Positions 38,956-49,103 are shown, numbered from the stretch's first letter. The stretch is DNA of 64,000 nt from Anderseniella sp. Alg231-50 (GCF_900149695.1 NZ_LT703003.1:620001-684000), one strand, 5' to 3'. Notes: generated by a model not told the origin, from the letters alone. A program made the numbers and translations.

Positions 38956-41900
38956 TCAATTGGCCCGTGCAATCATCTCATTGAGGGCATTCAAGGTCAG
39001 TTCACACAGCTTTCCCAGTTCTTTTGCCAGTTCCAGGGCACGTTCCGGTTTGTCACCACGGGCATATGTATTGACCCTGGCGGCCATTGCCTGCAGCGCA
39101 CTTGCACCGAATGTACCTGCTACGCCTTTTATCGAGTGGCTGGATTTCTCCAGACTCCGGATATCCTTGTGGTCTGCAGCCTCCGCAACCTGGCTGGTCC
39201 AGTTTTCCAGTTCAGCAGCAAACGCCGACAATGCACTCTTACGCGTCTCCGGTGACATGCCGCCGACCAGCGTGTTGAAAACACTCATGTCGAAACTGGC
39301 ATCGTCGTCAGGGTCACGGTCGGGGGCAGCTGAACCGTTTTTGCGGGATTCCGACTGCCGGGAAATGGCTCGAGCGAGCTCGAGGCGAGACACCGGTTTG
39401 GCGACGAATTCGTCCATGCCGGCGGTTAACGCGGTTTGCCGGTCCTCATCAAGGGCATACGCCGTCAGGGCGATGATCGGGATTTTCGAAACCTCATCGT
39501 CCAGCGCGCGAATATGCTTGGTGGCCTCAAGGCCATCCATTTCCGGCATGGAGATGTCCATGAGCACCACATCATAGGGCCGGCTCTGCACAGAATCTAT
39601 AACCTCAATACCGTTGCTGACGATGTCGACAAGGCACCCGAGCCGCTCCAGCATGTTCCCGATGACCAACTGGTTCGTGGTGTTATCCTCCGCCAGCAAC
39701 ACCCTGAGCTGGTCCACGGCAGGAATATCTTCATCGCTTTCAAGTTCATCAAACGGAACCGCGTCGGAGGCGTCGGCAATCGTCATGGGCAGGTCAAACC
39801 AGAAGGTGCTTCCCTTGCCGGGTGTGCTCTTGAAATCGATTTCACCACCCATGTTGAGAACCAGCGATTTGGATATCGCCAGTCCGAGGCCAGTACCGCC
39901 GAATTTCCGGGAATAGGACGCATCCAGCATGGAGAATTCGGCAAAAAGCTCGTCATGATGCCGTGTCGGAATCCCGATCCCCGTGTCCTTGACGGAAAAC
40001 CGGACCGTCGACACACCGGCCTTCCGGGTCCGCTGGCTGACGGCAATCTCAACCTTGCCGCCTTCGGAGAACTTGATGGCGTTCCAGGTCAGGTTGAGCA
40101 GGATCTGGCGGATCCGGCCTGGGTCTCCCGTTACTGCTTCCGGCACGTTCTTGCCGATCTTGATCCTGAGGTCGACGGTGTTTTCCCGAGCCCGGTGAGA
40201 AACCAGGCTTTCAACCCCGTTGATCAGTGAATCGACCAGGAAGACCTCCTCATCCAGGTCAAGCCGGCCGGCCTCCAGTTTTGAAAAGTCCAGGATGTCG
40301 TTGATGATGGTCAGCAGCGCCTTGCCGGAAACGCGGGCCGTCCGGATCAGGCGCTGCTGTTCCGTTCTGTCGGTCTCGTCTCCCAGCAACCCAAGAATAC
40401 CCAGGACGCCATTCAGGGGCGTGCGGATTTCGTGTGACATCATCGCCAGGAAACTTGCTTTCGCCCGGTTTGCGACCTCTGCCCGATCTCTCTCCTGGAG
40501 TATTTGCGCCTCGGCAGCCTTCTTCTCGGTGACATCCCTTGCATAGCCCAGAAAGATAGTGCCGTCGGGTCCTTCAGCCTGCTGGATAGCCAGTTCGATC
40601 ATGAATTCATGGCCTTTGGCATGCAGCGCTTCAATCTCGATCCGTTGGCCGATCAGGGGGCCTTCCCCGGTGTTGAGAAAATGCGTGATCGCTGTTCCAT
40701 GGGCATCGCGGTAACGGTTCGGAATGATGAATTCAGACATCATCCTGCCAACCACCTTGTTACGCTTGAATCCGAATATCTGTTCAGCCGCCGGATTGAA
40801 TTCCATGACCTCGCCGTGGTCGTTGATCACGATAATCGCATCAAGCGCCGACCGCACGGTGGTCCTCAACTGCTCCTCGCTGCGCTTCAACTTGGCTTCG
40901 CGCTCTTTCAGTTCGGTAATATCAACCCGGAAACCGACCGTGCCGCCGTCACCGGTTCCGCGCTCGATGATGCGCAGCCACTGGCCGTTGCCGAGATGCT
41001 GTTCGACCATCCCGGTCTTATCACGGTGCGCGGAAATCCGTTCTTCAACCCACGCATCAAGCGTTTTGCCCTGCAGGTTGTACTGTCCCGCCTCCGCACC
41101 TTTTCGGATGATGTCTTCGAAGGTGTTGCCCGGCTTTATGTGATCGGCGCTTGCGGCATAAATCTGCTTGTACTTCTGGTTCGATACAACAAGACGATCA
41201 TCCTTGTCATAGAGCACGAAGCCATCCGGCAGCGCCTCGATCGCATCTACGAGCCGCTTGTTGCTGGCCTCTGCGGCGAGATTGGCATGTTCCAGCGCCT
41301 CGTTCTGCTCGACCGCCGATGAAGCAAGGGACTTGACCTCCTCATGCACCCGGCGATAGCGCCGAATGAGCAGCGCCAGCAGGGCCGTCGTCAACACGAA
41401 CACCAGCGCCAGAAACAGGGAAATCTTCTTCAGACTTTCGGGCACGGACGTGCCGGTGGCACCGCCTGCCTGGGAGATGACCAGCGCACCGCGCACGTCA
41501 CCCACCTTCCAGTCCTGTTTCGGCGAGTCAGCACGCGTATTGTGACAGGCAATACAGGTTTCGCTCATGATCACCGGAGTGGCATAGTTGAAGACGCGCT
41601 TTTCCGCCTCGATACTGTCGCCGAAAAACTCTTTCTGATCTTCCTTTACCAGAGAAACCAGCGCGCGTTTGTCAAAGTCGGACAGTTCCCTGTCCTTGCG
41701 CAGCGGAAACGGATGTTCACTGATCAGGCGAAAACTGGACTGGGCACCACTGGACTTAAATTCTTTTGACAGTTCGATTGTCAGTGTCGCTGGCAAGGGA
41801 ATGGCATTGTCGACTGCCCGGAAATCATGCGTAACCGAGAGGCCCGCGAGATTCTTGACACGCCCAACGACCTCTTTCGAGTAGAAATTCTGAACGGTCG

Positions 41901-42054
41901 AAATAAGCTCGGCATTTGTTCTTGCCGATTCCAGTAGAATTTTCTGGCGAACTTCATCAGTATGCAGCTGAACCAGATAAAAAACTATCCCACCAGATAT
42001 GAAGAGGAAAGTTACAAGGGTCCAAAAAACCTTGTTGAAACCAATACTTTTCAT
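38956..42054 (-). CDS. Hybrid histidine kinase with periplasmic c-type haem sensor domain
   Basis: A 1032-residue membrane sensor. Helices at about residues 9-28 and 208-230 flank a periplasmic domain of the DUF3365/Tll0287 type with the haem motif C167-I-A-C170-H171. Then follow two PAS domains, a HisKA domain with H541, an ATPase domain (NLTWNAIKF, GGTGLGLAIS), a receiver domain with D833 and a C-terminal Hpt domain with H973. It would sense a redox state or a gas such as NO or O2 and pass phosphate to the response regulator next door. The ligand is not known. Confidence 0.9.
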   Translation of the reverse strand: MKSIGFNKVFWTLVTFLFISGGIVFYLVQLHTDEVRQKILLESARTNAELISTVQNFYSKEVVGRVKNLAGLSVTHDFRAVDNAIPLPATLTIELSKEFKSSGAQSSFRLISEHPFPLRKDRELSDFDKRALVSLVKEDQKEFFGDSIEAEKRVFNYATPVIMSETCIACHNTRADSPKQDWKVGDVRGALVISQAGGATGTSVPESLKKISLFLALVFVLTTALLALLIRRYRRVHEEVKSLASSAVEQNEALEHANLAAEASNKRLVDAIEALPDGFVLYDKDDRLVVSNQKYKQIYAASADHIKPGNTFEDIIRKGAEAGQYNLQGKTLDAWVEERISAHRDKTGMVEQHLGNGQWLRIIERGTGDGGTVGFRVDITELKEREAKLKRSEEQLRTTVRSALDAIIVINDHGEVMEFNPAAEQIFGFKRNKVVGRMMSEFIIPNRYRDAHGTAITHFLNTGEGPLIGQRIEIEALHAKGHEFMIELAIQQAEGPDGTIFLGYARDVTEKKAAEAQILQERDRAEVANRAKASFLAMMSHEIRTPLNGVLGILGLLGDETDRTEQQRLIRTARVSGKALLTIINDILDFSKLEAGRLDLDEEVFLVDSLINGVESLVSHRARENTVDLRIKIGKNVPEAVTGDPGRIRQILLNLTWNAIKFSEGGKVEIAVSQRTRKAGVSTVRFSVKDTGIGIPTRHHDELFAEFSMLDASYSRKFGGTGLGLAISKSLVLNMGGEIDFKSTPGKGSTFWFDLPMTIADASDAVPFDELESDEDIPAVDQLRVLLAEDNTTNQLVIGNMLERLGCLVDIVSNGIEVIDSVQSRPYDVVLMDISMPEMDGLEATKHIRALDDEVSKIPIIALTAYALDEDRQTALTAGMDEFVAKPVSRLELARAISRQSESRKNGSAAPDRDPDDDASFDMSVFNTLVGGMSPETRKSALSAFAAELENWTSQVAEAADHKDIRSLEKSSHSIKGVAGTFGASALQAMAARVNTYARGDKPERALELAKELGKLCELTLNALNEMIARAN

Positions 42055-42307
42055 TGTGGATCACGATCTCTCGGAATTTCTGCAGCACTCAGTAAAGAAG
42101 CCGATTGTACAACTAGAGTATGAACAACACCTGCACCGGCAGGGCTCTTTCTCGACTCAAGAATGATCATTGTACCGGAAAAATGCTTTTGGTCATCAAC
42201 CCAAAGTTGGTTGCGCAGCAATTCCATTGTGCTGCGATCCCGGCGAACTGCGGCACATGAAAACCTGATATGTAACTCAGTCTGCTTTTGCGCAGTCCGA
42301 TCAGGAC
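42055..42307. other. Intergenic region between kinase and bhmT-type gene
   Basis: About 250 bases that hold the kinase promoter. No clear promoter, terminator or RNA structure stands out, and the short reading frames in it look random. Confidence 0.5.
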
Positions 42308-43315
42308 CTAATCACGCCTGCGACGCGCCTTTGCCTCCGCGGCGGCATCGGTTCCCATGGCCAGCTTCGACACCTCACCGAGGGTTTCGATGATTGTCGG
42401 AATCGACGGCCTTGTTGCCGGGACATGGGTCTCGAGAGACTCTCGCATGGCAGCGATGTGAGCCGGTGTCGTGCCGCAGCAGCCGCCTATGATCTTCACG
42501 CCGACATCGCGGGCCAGGCGGGCATAATCCGACATCAGTTCGGTTGTGCCGGTGTATTCAATACCGGCATCGGTCAGTTCCGGCATGCCGCAGTTGCCCT
42601 TGGCAATGAGCACCGTGTCGGCCGGGGCAGCATCGGCCATGCCGATCACGGTGGCGAGCAGTTCAGCCGGACCGACACCGCAATTGGCGCCATAAGCCGT
42701 CAATGGCGCAGGCATTCGCGCTGCAATGTCCGGCCAGTCCGCCGGCTTGATGCCCATCATGGTGCGGCCGCCGCTGTCGAAGCTCATCGTCACCACGATC
42801 GGCAAGCCGGTTTCCGAACATGCTTCGACAGCGGCTCCGACTTCGTCTTCGGCGGACATCGTTTCGCACCACAATACGTCCGCCCCGCCATCTGCCAGGG
42901 CAAGGGCCTGGTCGCGGAACGCCTCCCTGGCTTCGTCGCGGGTCAGCATGCCCAATGGTTCGAGCAGGTCACCGGTTGGCCCCAGTGACCCTGCAACGAT
43001 GACCGGACGGTCGGCGGCGTCAGCAGCACTGCGCGCCAGCTGGGCGGCGCGGGAATTGATCTCCTGCACACGGTCCTGCGCGCCATGCATCATCAGCCTG
43101 CGACAGCTGCCGCCGAAACTGTTGCTCAGTATGATGTCTGATCCGGCGTCAATAAAGGCCGTGTGCAGGTCGCGTACCTTGTCAGGCTGATCGGTATTCC
43201 AGTTTTCCGGCGGTTCGCCGGACTTGAGCCCGGCTGCGAAATAGTTGGTGCCGGTGGCCCCGTCTGCAAGCAACCAGTCGTTTTCGGCCAGCATCTCGCT
43301 GAGTATATCGGCCAT
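42308..43315 (-). CDS. bmt: Homocysteine S-methyltransferase, betaine-homocysteine type
   Basis: A 335-residue zinc-dependent barrel. The zinc ligands are in YGANCGVGP and the vicinal cysteines in GGCCGTTPAH; LLADGATGTN is the N-terminal family motif. It transfers a methyl group from a methylated donor (glycine betaine in known members) to homocysteine. The ATG at 43315 has AAAGGG upstream; a longer frame from 43438 would overlap the aquaporin gene. It ends the eight-gene operon that includes aioBA. The true methyl donor is uncertain. Confidence 0.8.
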   Translation of the reverse strand: MADILSEMLAENDWLLADGATGTNYFAAGLKSGEPPENWNTDQPDKVRDLHTAFIDAGSDIILSNSFGGSCRRLMMHGAQDRVQEINSRAAQLARSAADAADRPVIVAGSLGPTGDLLEPLGMLTRDEAREAFRDQALALADGGADVLWCETMSAEDEVGAAVEACSETGLPIVVTMSFDSGGRTMMGIKPADWPDIAARMPAPLTAYGANCGVGPAELLATVIGMADAAPADTVLIAKGNCGMPELTDAGIEYTGTTELMSDYARLARDVGVKIIGGCCGTTPAHIAAMRESLETHVPATRPSIPTIIETLGEVSKLAMGTDAAAEAKARRRRD

Positions 43316-43341
43316 CGTATCCCTTTCCGGTTGATCCGGTA

Positions 43342-44208
43342 TCAATCGGCAGCAGGAGCAAGCCGCGCCAGGAGCCGCTGGATACCGCCGCCGATCAGCG
43401 CACCCAGGAAGGGGGCTAGCACATAGACGGTCAACCATCCGCCGCGCGGGCCCGGAATGGCAATCTCGCCCCAGCCCAGATAGAACGACACGATCCTCGG
43501 GCCAAGATCACGGGCCGGGTTCAGTGCAGCCTGGGTGAGCGGGGCAACGATAGAAATGATACCCGCCACCGTAATTCCGATAATGATGGCAGTAATGGCG
43601 GCCGGTGGCCGGGCCATGTTCTTCTCGCTGGTCAGGGCGCCGACCATAAAGGCCAGCACGGCCGTGCCGACCATCTCGGCGATAAATGCGCGTTTTTCGG
43701 AAACCACACGCCACGCGGTTTCGTCAGTGCCGAACACTGCCGGGTTCGGGAAGTATTCACCGAACATCATGGCTGACAGCTCACTGCCCGGCCCGCCGCG
43801 AAGCAGGCCTCGCTGTCGTTCAAACTCCAGGATTGCCTCGGCAAACATCGCGTAAAGTACAAGGGCTGCCAGCATGGCGCCGATCAGTTGGGCGATCATG
43901 TAGACAATGCCCAGTGGTATCGACATGCGATCATAGACAATCGCGACCAATGTAATGGCCGGGTTGATATGAGCACCGGAATAGGCCGCCGTTGCATAGA
44001 TCGCCAGGCTCACGCCGATGGCCCAGACGACCGCCACCTGCCACAATCCGGTCTGAGCACCGGCAGCGACCGCAGCCTGAACGGCTCCGACCCCAAAGAA
44101 CACGAGAATAAATGTACCGAAGAGTTCCCCGGCAGCAGCCGTCATCATGGTCGGTGTACTGGATGCCTTCTCAACGGGCGTGTCGGTTGGAGATGTTTCG
44201 ATTGTCAT
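43342..44208 (-). CDS. Aquaglyceroporin (MIP family)
   Basis: A 288-residue channel with six helices and two NPA boxes, GAHINPAIT and ALNPARDLGPR. The aspartate after NPAR is the mark of glycerol-type channels, which also pass arsenite. It carries a long insertion between helices three and four (about residues 125-170). The ATG directly follows the pentapeptide-protein stop. The placement with arsenite oxidase genes suggests arsenite or a small organic solute as cargo, as for rhizobial AqpS. Confidence 0.85.
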   Translation of the reverse strand: MTIETSPTDTPVEKASSTPTMMTAAAGELFGTFILVFFGVGAVQAAVAAGAQTGLWQVAVVWAIGVSLAIYATAAYSGAHINPAITLVAIVYDRMSIPLGIVYMIAQLIGAMLAALVLYAMFAEAILEFERQRGLLRGGPGSELSAMMFGEYFPNPAVFGTDETAWRVVSEKRAFIAEMVGTAVLAFMVGALTSEKNMARPPAAITAIIIGITVAGIISIVAPLTQAALNPARDLGPRIVSFYLGWGEIAIPGPRGGWLTVYVLAPFLGALIGGGIQRLLARLAPAAD

Positions 44209-45141
44209 TTAATTCCCCACTTGAAGAGACGTGCTGCCAACAGCACCATCGGTCCGAATGTTTTCCAGATCGGCATTCAGGAAATTTGCGCTTGTCAGGT
44301 TTGCCAGTGTCAAATCGGCGCCGGTCAGCGATGCGCCCGTAAAATCGGCATTGGAAAAGTCGGTGCCGGCGGCACGCACCAGAGCCATGTCGGCACCGGC
44401 AAGACTTGCATTGTGAAACCGGGCCCCTTTGACAATCGCACCGGACAGGTTTGCCTTGGTGAAATTGCCGCCCGCCGCATCGGCCCAACTCAGGATGGAC
44501 AGCGCGAGATTAGCACCGGAAAAATCGGCCGCCGACAAATTGGCCTCACTGAGGTCCACGCCTTTCAGATCGGCACCGACCAGGATGCCACCGGTGAGGT
44601 TTGCGGCTTTCAACCGGGCTGCGGCCGGCGCATCACTGCCGGGCGTAAGCGCGCCCAGCAGCGCGCCTGTCAGGTTTGCACCGCTGAGATCGGCCTGGAA
44701 CAAATTCGCGTCACGCAGCATTGCGCCGCTCAGATCAGCCTTCATCACCTTGGCCCGGGTCAGGTTGGCGCCGGGCAGGAACGCGGCCGTGAGATCAGCA
44801 CCGCCAAGCTTTGCGCCTGTCATTTTGGCTAGGGCCAGAAAACTGCCGGACAGGTTTGCTCCGGTAAGGTTGGCAAATGTCAAATCCGCATTGCCGAGGT
44901 TGGCGCCGGTGAAATCTGCCCCCGACAGATCGGCACCGCGAAAATATGCTTCTCGCAGGTCAGCACCGCGAAAACTTGCACCGGACAGATCGGCGCCGGA
45001 AAAATTGGCCCCGACCGCGGACGTATTATCGAGTTTCTGATTGGCATACTGGCGTCCCTGGTACTCACCACCGTCCACGATGTCCTGGGCCGCCAGGGGC
45101 GAAATCGCCAGAAAGAATGCAAGAAAGGCTATCCTGATCAT
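44209..45141 (-). CDS. Secreted pentapeptide-repeat protein
   Basis: A 310-residue protein with a signal peptide (residues 1-18, ending SPLAAQ) and about 40 tandem A(D/N)LxG pentapeptides covering residues 40-300, which fold as a right-handed beta-helix. It has no recognisable extra domain. Function is unknown; it is tightly placed between aioA (four bases) and the aquaglyceroporin (zero bases). An in-frame TTG at 45156 would overlap aioA and is less likely. Confidence 0.75.
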   Translation of the reverse strand: MIRIAFLAFFLAISPLAAQDIVDGGEYQGRQYANQKLDNTSAVGANFSGADLSGASFRGADLREAYFRGADLSGADFTGANLGNADLTFANLTGANLSGSFLALAKMTGAKLGGADLTAAFLPGANLTRAKVMKADLSGAMLRDANLFQADLSGANLTGALLGALTPGSDAPAAARLKAANLTGGILVGADLKGVDLSEANLSAADFSGANLALSILSWADAAGGNFTKANLSGAIVKGARFHNASLAGADMALVRAAGTDFSNADFTGASLTGADLTLANLTSANFLNADLENIRTDGAVGSTSLQVGN

Positions 45142-45145
45142 CGGC

Positions 45146-47632
45146 CTATCCTGCAAAATTGGTGGGTTTGAACGACACGGTTGCGGACAGTTCCGGGACC
45201 GGACCTATGCGGCGGATATCGGCCCACACACCCTTGTACCAGGGGATTGTCGTGTCGGGATCGACATGATCGGAAATCAGGTCACCCACGGCTCCGCGGG
45301 GCTGCCCGAACAGCATGAAGCAATGCCCCTGCTTGACGGCATCGGCGGGATAGGCCATCGCCTGAACCGATCCCGTCTCATTGTACACCTGCACCAGGTC
45401 ACCCGGCTCAATCGCCATCGCCGCCGCGTCTGCGGGGTGAATTTCAAGGTAGGGAACCGGCGCCCGTTCCCGGTAAAACTCCAGGTACTTGTGATGAAAC
45501 GCCGTTTGCCAGATGTGGTTGGACCGGCCGTTATTGATCCAGAACCTGTGGTTCTTGCGCTGGGTTTCGACCACCGCGGCATAGCCTTTCCACGGCGGCG
45601 GTGCCGGAATGAACTTCGCCTTGCCTGACGGTGTGCCGAACTTCCTGTCTTCATACAGACGCTCGGTGCCGACCAGCGCACCGTTGACCAGTCGTGTCGG
45701 GGTCTGGATGCCATTGTTGCCCAGCGCGCGCAGTATGTCATGATTGACACCGGCATAACCTTCCATGGGGTCGCTCGACTTGCCGGAAAACTTGTGCCTG
45801 GCGTCTATGAAAACGGCCTCGTCGTCGGCCCAGTCAAAATCCAGGAACCGGTTTGCCATTTCCGGGTTCCCGTCGGCGGTGTAAAGCTCGTGCAACCGGC
45901 GGGCCATCCGGGCCATGATGGCCCAGTCCGGCAGTGCGTCGCCGGGCGGATCCATGAACTTCTGGTAGAGGCGCAACCTGCGCTCGCCGTTGATCGACGT
46001 CATGTCAAACTCGCCCCAGGTCGCTGCCGGCAGCACCAGATGCGCAAGTTCGGTGGTTGCGGTTGGATAGATGTCCTGCCCGATAAGGAAAATTCCGCCC
46101 TGCTTCACGGCTTCGACCACCGCGATGACGCGTTCGCTTGCCGGACGATCACGGGTTTCGGCCAGTGCGTCAGACACCAGCTGACCGCGATCTTTCAGAC
46201 TGCCCGCAAGGGCTTCGGCGCGCAGCGTCGTTTGCACCGGATTGCAGCCACCGACCCAGAACACCTTGGTCTCACCGCGCCTGACGGCCTCGTCGATATT
46301 GCGGGCGGGTCTGGCGGCAGCCGCAGGTGGGCGCACATAGGCTTCCTGGTGACCGCCCAACCGGCTGCAGCCGGTGCCGGGGCGCCCCAGATTACCGGTC
46401 AGCAGGGCGAGATCGATGATACTGGCGACATTTTCATAGTTCTTGTAGCCCCAGATCAGGCCCTTTTCGTAGTGGAACAGTGTCCGGCGCCGGGCTTTTC
46501 CGGCCTTGGGTTTTGCAATCCATTCAGCGGCTTTGACTATATCCGGGATTGCGACGCCGGACTTTTGCGACGCTTCGGCGAGAAATTCGTCCAAGTCGCG
46601 GTCCTGCATCAATGTCGAGCGCTGATAGCTCTCATAGGTCTGGACTTCGGTGTGCTTTCGAATGAAACCGGTGTCGTGCCAGCCGCGCTCCCGGATGACG
46701 CGTGCTATGGCATTCAGCAGCCATATATCGGATCCCGGTTCATTCTGCAGATGCAGGACGTTTTCTGTTCCCGCAGCGTTCTCGGCAGTGGCGACAGTCA
46801 TGGTCCGGCGCGGATCGACGATGATCATTCGCCCATTTGCAACCGCCTCGCCGGGAAAGGCGCTTTTCTTCAAATCCATGGAGGTCCCGGCCAGGTTCAG
46901 GACCATGTGGTTCAGGAAGTAGTTGGTCTGTGTCTCGTACGGATTGGCGCCGACAATCACGATGGTATCGGCAAGCTGGGCATCGAGATAGGCGTTGGTC
47001 AGCGGGGCAATACCGGCATCGCCTGCCGCATGCACCTCTGAATTGTAGGCAGGCCGGTTGTGAATTGAGATCGAGCTGGTCTTGATCCCGTCAAAAAAGA
47101 AGCGCCCGACGGCCCAGTTGTTTTCAAAACCTCCACCGCCGCCGCCATGGTCGAAGAATTTCATGCCGACCGAGTTCGGTCCCCATCGATCCATAACGGC
47201 CTTGATGATACGCGCGCCGAGGTCTGCGGCTGCATCCCAGTCAACCGCCTGCGATGATGTGCCTGACCTGATTGCGGGTGACGTCAAGCGGGTTTTGGTC
47301 GGGCCATCGGGCCGGTAAAGACTGGCGGCCAGTCCGGCACCGCGCACGGATGCCAACCCCGAATTCACCTGACAGGCATCATCCGGCAGTATCGCGATGT
47401 TGTAGCGCCCGTCTTTCTGGGTAATCACCGAGTGCGCCAGGGGCGCAACCCAGGTACCCAGCGCCGGTTGTTGTTCGCGAAAGTCTATATTCAGCGCGTT
47501 TTCGTCAGGAGCTGCCCCGCCATCGGTTCCTTCCGGCCACTTGAAAACCCTGTACCCGCACCCGACGATGCAGAACTGGCAGACCGTGTTGAACTCTTCA
47601 GCGTTCCTGGGGGGCAGCGGGGTGTCTGTCAT
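45146..47632 (-). CDS. aioA: Arsenite oxidase large subunit, molybdopterin-containing
   Basis: An 828-residue DMSO-reductase-family protein. CQFCIVGC (C18, C21, C25) binds the 3Fe-4S cluster. HNRPAYNSE gives H191 and E199, and RLGGHQEAYVRP gives R424 and H428; these four correspond to the arsenite-binding His, Glu, Arg and His of known AioA, with the same spacing. It oxidises arsenite to arsenate in the periplasm. The small subunit gene ends four bases upstream. No aioXSR regulators and no cytochrome c are nearby, which is unusual. Another substrate cannot be ruled out. Confidence 0.85.
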   Translation of the reverse strand: MTDTPLPPRNAEEFNTVCQFCIVGCGYRVFKWPEGTDGGAAPDENALNIDFREQQPALGTWVAPLAHSVITQKDGRYNIAILPDDACQVNSGLASVRGAGLAASLYRPDGPTKTRLTSPAIRSGTSSQAVDWDAAADLGARIIKAVMDRWGPNSVGMKFFDHGGGGGGFENNWAVGRFFFDGIKTSSISIHNRPAYNSEVHAAGDAGIAPLTNAYLDAQLADTIVIVGANPYETQTNYFLNHMVLNLAGTSMDLKKSAFPGEAVANGRMIIVDPRRTMTVATAENAAGTENVLHLQNEPGSDIWLLNAIARVIRERGWHDTGFIRKHTEVQTYESYQRSTLMQDRDLDEFLAEASQKSGVAIPDIVKAAEWIAKPKAGKARRRTLFHYEKGLIWGYKNYENVASIIDLALLTGNLGRPGTGCSRLGGHQEAYVRPPAAAARPARNIDEAVRRGETKVFWVGGCNPVQTTLRAEALAGSLKDRGQLVSDALAETRDRPASERVIAVVEAVKQGGIFLIGQDIYPTATTELAHLVLPAATWGEFDMTSINGERRLRLYQKFMDPPGDALPDWAIMARMARRLHELYTADGNPEMANRFLDFDWADDEAVFIDARHKFSGKSSDPMEGYAGVNHDILRALGNNGIQTPTRLVNGALVGTERLYEDRKFGTPSGKAKFIPAPPPWKGYAAVVETQRKNHRFWINNGRSNHIWQTAFHHKYLEFYRERAPVPYLEIHPADAAAMAIEPGDLVQVYNETGSVQAMAYPADAVKQGHCFMLFGQPRGAVGDLISDHVDPDTTIPWYKGVWADIRRIGPVPELSATVSFKPTNFAG

Positions 47633-47636
47633 CCGG

Positions 47637-48143
47637 CTATATCACATTTGTCTGGCGACCATAGATCAGGCCGGATACGCCGGTCGCTTTGACCTTGCCG
47701 TTGTCGATGGCCAGGGTGATCTGAGGCAGGCCGGAACTTGCCTGTCCGATAACCATCCTGCCTTTCTTTGAGGGGTCGAAACTGGACCAGTGACACGGGC
47801 AGACCAGCACTTTCTGGTCTCCGTGCCAGACCACGTTGCAGCCCTTGTGCGTACACAATGCCGAGAACGCAACAATGTTCCGGTCCGGGCCAATACCGTC
47901 CTCGGCGGGACCGTCCATTGCCAGCAGCACGGCGGGTGAATCATCGTCGGGATAGTGAAAATCGATCTCCGTGCCCGGCTTCAGATCAGCCAGGCTGGCT
48001 ATCTCCGTAGTCGGCATGGGCTTGGCCTGAGCTTGTGCCGGGCCCTGCATCTTTGACCCCAGTCCGGCGGCAAGTCCTGAAGCGGCACCGATTGAGAGAA
48101 CCTGACGGCGGTTTACGCGGGAGCGATTTTTGCTGTCTGTCAT
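47637..48143 (-). CDS. aioB: Arsenite oxidase small subunit, Rieske protein with Tat signal
   Basis: A 168-residue protein. NRRQVLSIGAASG is a twin-arginine signal, which would carry the folded complex to the periplasm. C97, H99, C115 and H118 ligate the 2Fe-2S cluster; C102 and C117 can form the disulfide found in most Rieske proteins. The order aioB-aioA is that of classical arsenite oxidase operons. The MetF-like gene lies 36 bases upstream. Confidence 0.87.
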   Translation of the reverse strand: MTDSKNRSRVNRRQVLSIGAASGLAAGLGSKMQGPAQAQAKPMPTTEIASLADLKPGTEIDFHYPDDDSPAVLLAMDGPAEDGIGPDRNIVAFSALCTHKGCNVVWHGDQKVLVCPCHWSSFDPSKKGRMVIGQASSGLPQITLAIDNGKVKATGVSGLIYGRQTNVI

Positions 48144-48179
48144 GGACCTATTTCACCTGTGCCGTTTTTCGGTTTGTGA

Positions 48180-49103
48180 CTATGGATTTGCCTTGAAGCC
48201 TTTTCGGTTCAGTTCGAAAGCACCGTCCGCAACGGCAAAGCTCCATTGCGCTGATTTCTGCAGGCCGCCAAGCGGATACATGTGAACGCCCTCGATACCG
48301 CAGTCCGGGTCCGTTGCGCTGTAATGCGCGAGATCGCGGACAAGCTGGTCGGGCTCCTGCTGGCTGACGAGCCGGGTGACATTGCCTGCCTGTTTTTTAA
48401 GAAAGTTGATGGAGTTGCCGACCCCGCAGGCAACGGCGTACTTGATCAGGGTCTGCAGTTTTGCAAGGCCGGGAATACCTACACGGATCGGCAGGTTGTT
48501 GCCCGCTGCACGCAGGGTCTTGTCCCAGGCTATGACCGGTGCGGCTTCAAATGCGAACTGGGTGACGATGTGCATTGCGGCGTCGGTTTTCCCGGCATAG
48601 GCATTCTTCCATGCCAGCGCATCGGCGATGGCCTTGTCCGACATGTCCGGACTTCCTTCCGGATGGCCGGCCACCCCGATCTGCCTGATGCCGTGCTTGT
48701 CGAACAATCCGGTATCCAGAAGCTGGGTCGAGTCTGAATAGGGTCCAAGCGGCTTGTCCAGCGCGCCGGCTATTGCCAGCACATGATCGACCCCGGCCTC
48801 GCCTGCCACACGGGCCAGATAATCCTCAAACATGGCAACGCTCTCGATTGAGCGCGCGGCAAAATGCGGTGCCGGTTCAAAACCTTCATCGCGCAGGCGC
48901 TTCGCGGTGGCTACTGTGTCATTGTAATCGGACCCGGGCAGGAAAGTGATGTAAACGGTGGTCCCGGGCCGCAGCATGGTACGGAAGTCGGCAACCTTGG
49001 CCGCGGACGCGGGGGTGGTTTCGACGGTGAACCCGGACATCAGATCGATAATGCTGCGGGCTTCGAGTGAGACGTCAGACTGGCTTGAGAGCACCTGGTG
49101 CAT
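48180..49103 (-). CDS. Methylenetetrahydrofolate reductase-like protein
   Basis: A 307-residue TIM-barrel protein. VETTPASAAK at the N-terminus, the segments LRDEGFEPAPHFAARSI, GVAGHPEGSPDMS and IRVGIPGLA, and the C-terminal HMYPLGGLQKSAQW match the MetF family. In C1 catabolic clusters MetF enzymes oxidise methyl-tetrahydrofolate to methylene-tetrahydrofolate. This gene is divergent from, but close to, a corrinoid methyltransferase operon, which suits that direction. NAD(P)H specificity cannot be told. Confidence 0.75.
   Translation of the reverse strand: MHQVLSSQSDVSLEARSIIDLMSGFTVETTPASAAKVADFRTMLRPGTTVYITFLPGSDYNDTVATAKRLRDEGFEPAPHFAARSIESVAMFEDYLARVAGEAGVDHVLAIAGALDKPLGPYSDSTQLLDTGLFDKHGIRQIGVAGHPEGSPDMSDKAIADALAWKNAYAGKTDAAMHIVTQFAFEAAPVIAWDKTLRAAGNNLPIRVGIPGLAKLQTLIKYAVACGVGNSINFLKKQAGNVTRLVSQQEPDQLVRDLAHYSATDPDCGIEGVHMYPLGGLQKSAQWSFAVADGAFELNRKGFKANP

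Noticed and set aside
42163-42393. A 76-codon plus-strand frame between the kinase and bmt
   Set aside because: It overlaps the end of bmt, lacks a ribosome site and looks random.
43316-43438. Longer N-terminus for the homocysteine methyltransferase
   Set aside because: It would overlap the aquaglyceroporin gene and is unlike the family; the ATG at 43315 has its own ribosome site.
45146-47632. Formate dehydrogenase or nitrate reductase
   Set aside because: The 3Fe-4S motif, the arsenite-site residues and the Rieske partner with Tat signal fit arsenite oxidase.
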